Shown: positions 61,853-64,000 of the stretch, piece after piece | Numbering within the stretch: the first letter of the stretch is position 1 | How the letters are laid out: the number at the start of each line of letters is the position of its first letter | Source: DATCMA01 sp036563645 | GTDB lineage: Bacteria > Actinomycetota > Actinomycetes > Mycobacteriales > Micromonosporaceae | Reading direction: 5' to 3' | Length of the DNA stretch: 64,000 nucleotides | Assembly: GCA_036563645.1 (NCBI GenBank) | Contig: DATCMA010000014.1 | Span: 28,451 to 92,450 of the forward strand | Notes under the pieces: generated by a model | The model's input: the letters and a program-made list of their open reading frames with translations, nothing else | Told to the model about the DNA's origin: nothing | The model's database searches: none | Made by a program: the position numbers and the translations under genes

Positions 61853-62739
61853 CAGTGAGGAAGGACCGGTACGCCCAACTCAACCGGATTCGCTCACTGG
61901 ATCCGGAGCGGGATTACGTCGAGATCTACCGGACGATGGTCCGGTATGAGTTCCCGTGGGACCTCAAACTCGGCCTGAACCTCGCGTTCAATCGGTCGTT
62001 CTCACTGCCCTCGATCGCGGCGGTTCACACGCAGACCGGCGAGCTCCTCCACCACACCCAGAAGCGCATCGACGACACCGGCCTGCTCATGTACGAGATG
62101 ATTCTTAACGGGTTCGAGCACCCCCGGGGTCGGGCGTCGCTGCGCCGGGTCAACCAGCTCCACCGCCCCTATGACATCCCCAACGAGGACTACCTCTACG
62201 TCCTCGGCTGTCTCGTCGTCATCCCGCTCCGCTGGCTCGAGCGGTACGGCTGGCGTCAGCCCTGCTGCCACGAGCGCCGGGCGACCTTCGTGTTCTACCG
62301 GGAACTCGGCAAGCGGATGAACATCTCCGACATCCCCGACTCGTACGAGGCGCTCGAGGCATGGTTTGACGCCTACGACGCGGAGCACCTCCGTCCGAAC
62401 GACGAGGCGGCGGCTATCGAGCGCGCCACCCGGATGCTCATGAAGAGCCGGGTGCCCCGCGCGCTGTCGCGGGTGAGTGACGCCCTCGTCATCGCCATGT
62501 ACGACGACCGGCTGCGGCACGCCGTGCAGGTGCCGTCGCCGCCCTGGCTGATTCGGGCGGGTCTGCACCTGGCCCTCAAGGCGCGCGCGTTCGTCCTGCG
62601 GCATTTCGCCGCGCCGCGCAAGACGGCGATGTTCGCCGACGGAATCCGAACGAAGACCTATCCGAACGGGTACGACATCAACGCGCTCGGCCCGGCACAT
62701 TCGCCACGAGAATCCGCGACCGATTCCGGAACCCGCTGA
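61849..62739 (+). CDS. Oxygenase MpaB/DUF2236-family protein
   Basis: A 296-residue helical haem-oxygenase-type protein of the DUF2236/MpaB/latex-clearing group. It carries FEHPRGRASLRRVNQLHRPYDI near residue 85 and DYLYVLGCLVVIPLRWLERYGW near 118, which contain the His residues expected to bind the metal. GTG start overlaps the previous stop by four bases. It ends the four-gene cassette; the substrate is unknown. Confidence 0.83.
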   Translation: MTVRKDRYAQLNRIRSLDPERDYVEIYRTMVRYEFPWDLKLGLNLAFNRSFSLPSIAAVHTQTGELLHHTQKRIDDTGLLMYEMILNGFEHPRGRASLRRVNQLHRPYDIPNEDYLYVLGCLVVIPLRWLERYGWRQPCCHERRATFVFYRELGKRMNISDIPDSYEALEAWFDAYDAEHLRPNDEAAAIERATRMLMKSRVPRALSRVSDALVIAMYDDRLRHAVQVPSPPWLIRAGLHLALKARAFVLRHFAAPRKTAMFADGIRTKTYPNGYDINALGPAHSPRESATDSGTR

Positions 62740-63002
62740 GGCTCAGGCCCTCGATAGCCAGTGCGTGCGAAAGTGGGCATCTCCGACCGGGAGCGCGACG
62801 AGATGTTTATTCATCAGACTTATTACTGATCCTTGGTGATAGCACGTCATATCACCAGACATCAACATTCTTGACGGAGCTTGGGTACTTAGATCATGCT
62901 TTTGGATAGCGCGGCGCGTCGTGCGTCCTTTTTCCTGGGCACGCGTTCCCTGCGCGGTCGCGTTTCCGACTACGGATATTCGCGGGAACATAAGGAGGCG
63001 CG

Positions 63003-63821
63003 ATGGGAGAGCTTCGGCGCCTGGCGATGCTGAACTCTGACGGCAAGGACAGGCCTCCACTAGCGGATCCTCCTGGTTGTCAGACCACGCTGATCGACCT
63101 GCGCACGCGCGTGCTCGCCCGTACCCCCTACGACCGCCTGCTCACCGAACTAGTCACCCTCGATGCCGCGGAACGGGCGATTGAGGAGGGCTACGACGCG
63201 CTCTATATCGACACATTTGGTGATTACGCCATCGACGCGATTCGCGCAGTGACCGACATACCGGTGGTCGGAGCCGGCGAGGCATCGTTAGCCGCAGCGG
63301 CGGGCTACGGCCGGTTCACGATCGTCACGGTCTGGCCGCGGTCGATGCGGTTTATTTACGAGGAGCGGCTGCGCACGTGTCCAGGCGGCGACCAGTGCGT
63401 ACGCGTCCACTACCTCTCCGCCGAAGCCGAACTCGACATGGTTGCTAGAGCACAGAGCGTCAGGGAACGGATGCGGCGCCGGGAGCGCACCGTGCTCGAG
63501 GAGCTGGGAGAGGCATGCCGGCAGGCAGCCGTCGCAGACGGTGTGGACGCCGTGCTTCTGGGGTGCACCTGCATGTCGCCGATCGCCGCTGACCTTCAGG
63601 CGTGGTGTGAGATTCCGGTCCTGGATCCGTCCGCGATTGGTTTGCGGGCCGCCTTCGACGCGGTGATGAACGGTGGGCGGGACCCCACCCGCCTTCGGAC
63701 GACGCGTACGGGTCAGGCCCGTCGCCTCGTCGACCTCTGGCTGCGGCACGACGCCGCGTCGAACAAATCTGAGGCCTGTGACGTCTGCGTCATCGGTAAG
63801 CACATTGAGGAGGATGCGTGA
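63003..63821 (+). CDS. Asp/Glu/hydantoin racemase-family protein
   Basis: A 272-residue Asp/Glu racemase-superfamily protein. GYDALYIDTFGDYAIDAIR near residue 62 contains the N-terminal loop, where the usual nucleophilic Cys is Thr (IDTFGD). VLLGCTCMSP near 187 holds the C-terminal Cys. With one of the two Cys changed it may be a decarboxylase or isomerase of the maleate isomerase/arylmalonate decarboxylase group rather than a racemase. AAGGAGG lies upstream. The next gene overlaps by four bases. Confidence 0.8.
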   Translation: MGELRRLAMLNSDGKDRPPLADPPGCQTTLIDLRTRVLARTPYDRLLTELVTLDAAERAIEEGYDALYIDTFGDYAIDAIRAVTDIPVVGAGEASLAAAAGYGRFTIVTVWPRSMRFIYEERLRTCPGGDQCVRVHYLSAEAELDMVARAQSVRERMRRRERTVLEELGEACRQAAVADGVDAVLLGCTCMSPIAADLQAWCEIPVLDPSAIGLRAAFDAVMNGGRDPTRLRTTRTGQARRLVDLWLRHDAASNKSEACDVCVIGKHIEEDA

Positions 63822-64000
63822 CCCTCACCGCAGGAGCCGAGGAACTGGAAGCCCTCCGCCTCTCCGTGCGGCAGCTATGCCAGAAATATGGGCACGAGTA
63901 CTACGTGCGGACCAGTGAGGTTGGCGGTAACGCCCGCGAGCTGTGGGAGGAGCTGGGCTCCCTGGGCGCGCTGGGCGTCGCGATCCCCGAGGAGTACGGC
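63818..64000 (+). CDS. Acyl-CoA dehydrogenase, 5' part only (runs off the window)
   Basis: The first 61 codons read from GTG 63818 after GAGGAGG. The protein starts with a helix and continues ELWEELGSLGALGVAIPEEYG, the N-terminal segment of the acyl-CoA dehydrogenase family. It overlaps the racemase-type gene (GTGA), so a new catabolic operon extends beyond the window. Confidence 0.85.
   Translation, partial: MTLTAGAEELEALRLSVRQLCQKYGHEYYVRTSEVGGNARELWEELGSLGALGVAIPEEYG

Noticed and set aside
62743..63060. A 105-codon minus-strand frame between the oxygenase and racemase genes
   Set aside because: It overlaps the ribosome site and start of the racemase-type gene, and its codon use differs from neighbouring genes.

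Overview
The window is high-GC (about two-thirds G+C by eye) with actinomycete gene content: F420-type luciferase-like oxidoreductase, a mycothiol-type maleylpyruvate-isomerase-fold protein, RamC/LabKC-type lanthipeptide genes, an XRE-TPR regulator and a helix-turn-helix/ImmA/MAB_1171c/MpaB cassette. It is therefore probably an actinomycete chromosome; genus cannot be told from sequence alone. It splits into a catabolic half (1-36 kb), a natural-product cluster (36-57.4 kb) and a flank (57.5-64 kb).

Catabolic half. Tightly packed, often overlapping operons encode acyl-CoA chemistry: a MaoC hydratase / Ltp2-like aldolase / OB-fold trio (14-2036); an F420-type oxidoreductase and a biotin-dependent acyl-CoA carboxylase with two carboxyltransferase subunits, a separate 72-residue biotin carrier and a separate biotin carboxylase, plus a CoA ligase, a P450 and the biotin transporter BioY (2157-12279); then two more CoA ligases, a CitE-like lyase, crotonases, short-chain dehydrogenases, thiolase, acyl-CoA dehydrogenases, amidohydrolase, nitroreductase, quinone-oxidoreductase-like enzyme, CaiB-type CoA transferase, Baeyer-Villiger-type monooxygenase and an esterase. 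Two DctP-like binding lipoproteins, without TRAP membrane subunits in view, suggest uptake of an organic acid. GntR and TetR regulators are embedded. The TetR gene sits beside a 26-bp palindrome that recurs 32 kb away in front of the F420-type gene. The set suggests degradation of a cyclic or branched carboxylic acid or ketone; the substrate is not identifiable.

Biosynthetic cluster. Three tiny genes, at 50259, 50469 and 50875, encode 27-29 residue precursors with a labyrinthopeptin-like leader and an S-x-x-S-x-x-C core at the extreme C terminus. They are followed by a FabF-like ketosynthase, a GNAT acyltransferase, a class III LanKC synthetase (split by a one-base frameshift in a C7 run) and an acyl-adenylate ligase. 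Upstream lie a second ketosynthase with a degenerate ketosynthase-like partner, a FabI-like enoyl reductase, an Sfp-type phosphopantetheinyl transferase, an acyl carrier protein, an MFS exporter, an aldehyde-dehydrogenase-fold protein, a ThDP enzyme, a P450, a malonyltransferase and an unknown membrane protein. I read this as a lipolanthine-type pathway: discrete type-II fatty-acid/polyketide enzymes make an acyl chain, LanKC forms a labionin in the short peptide, and the GNAT enzyme joins them. Repeated TTGAC boxes precede several of its operons and two of the precursor genes.

Flank. A NarL-type sensor kinase without response regulator, a Spo0M-like protein, the helix-turn-helix/ImmA/MAB_1171c/MpaB cassette, and the start of another catabolic operon (Asp/Glu-racemase-type protein, truncated acyl-CoA dehydrogenase). 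Three genes in the window carry apparent frameshifts (5.92 kb, 35.13 kb, 54.65 kb); whether they are real or sequencing errors matters for the interpretation.
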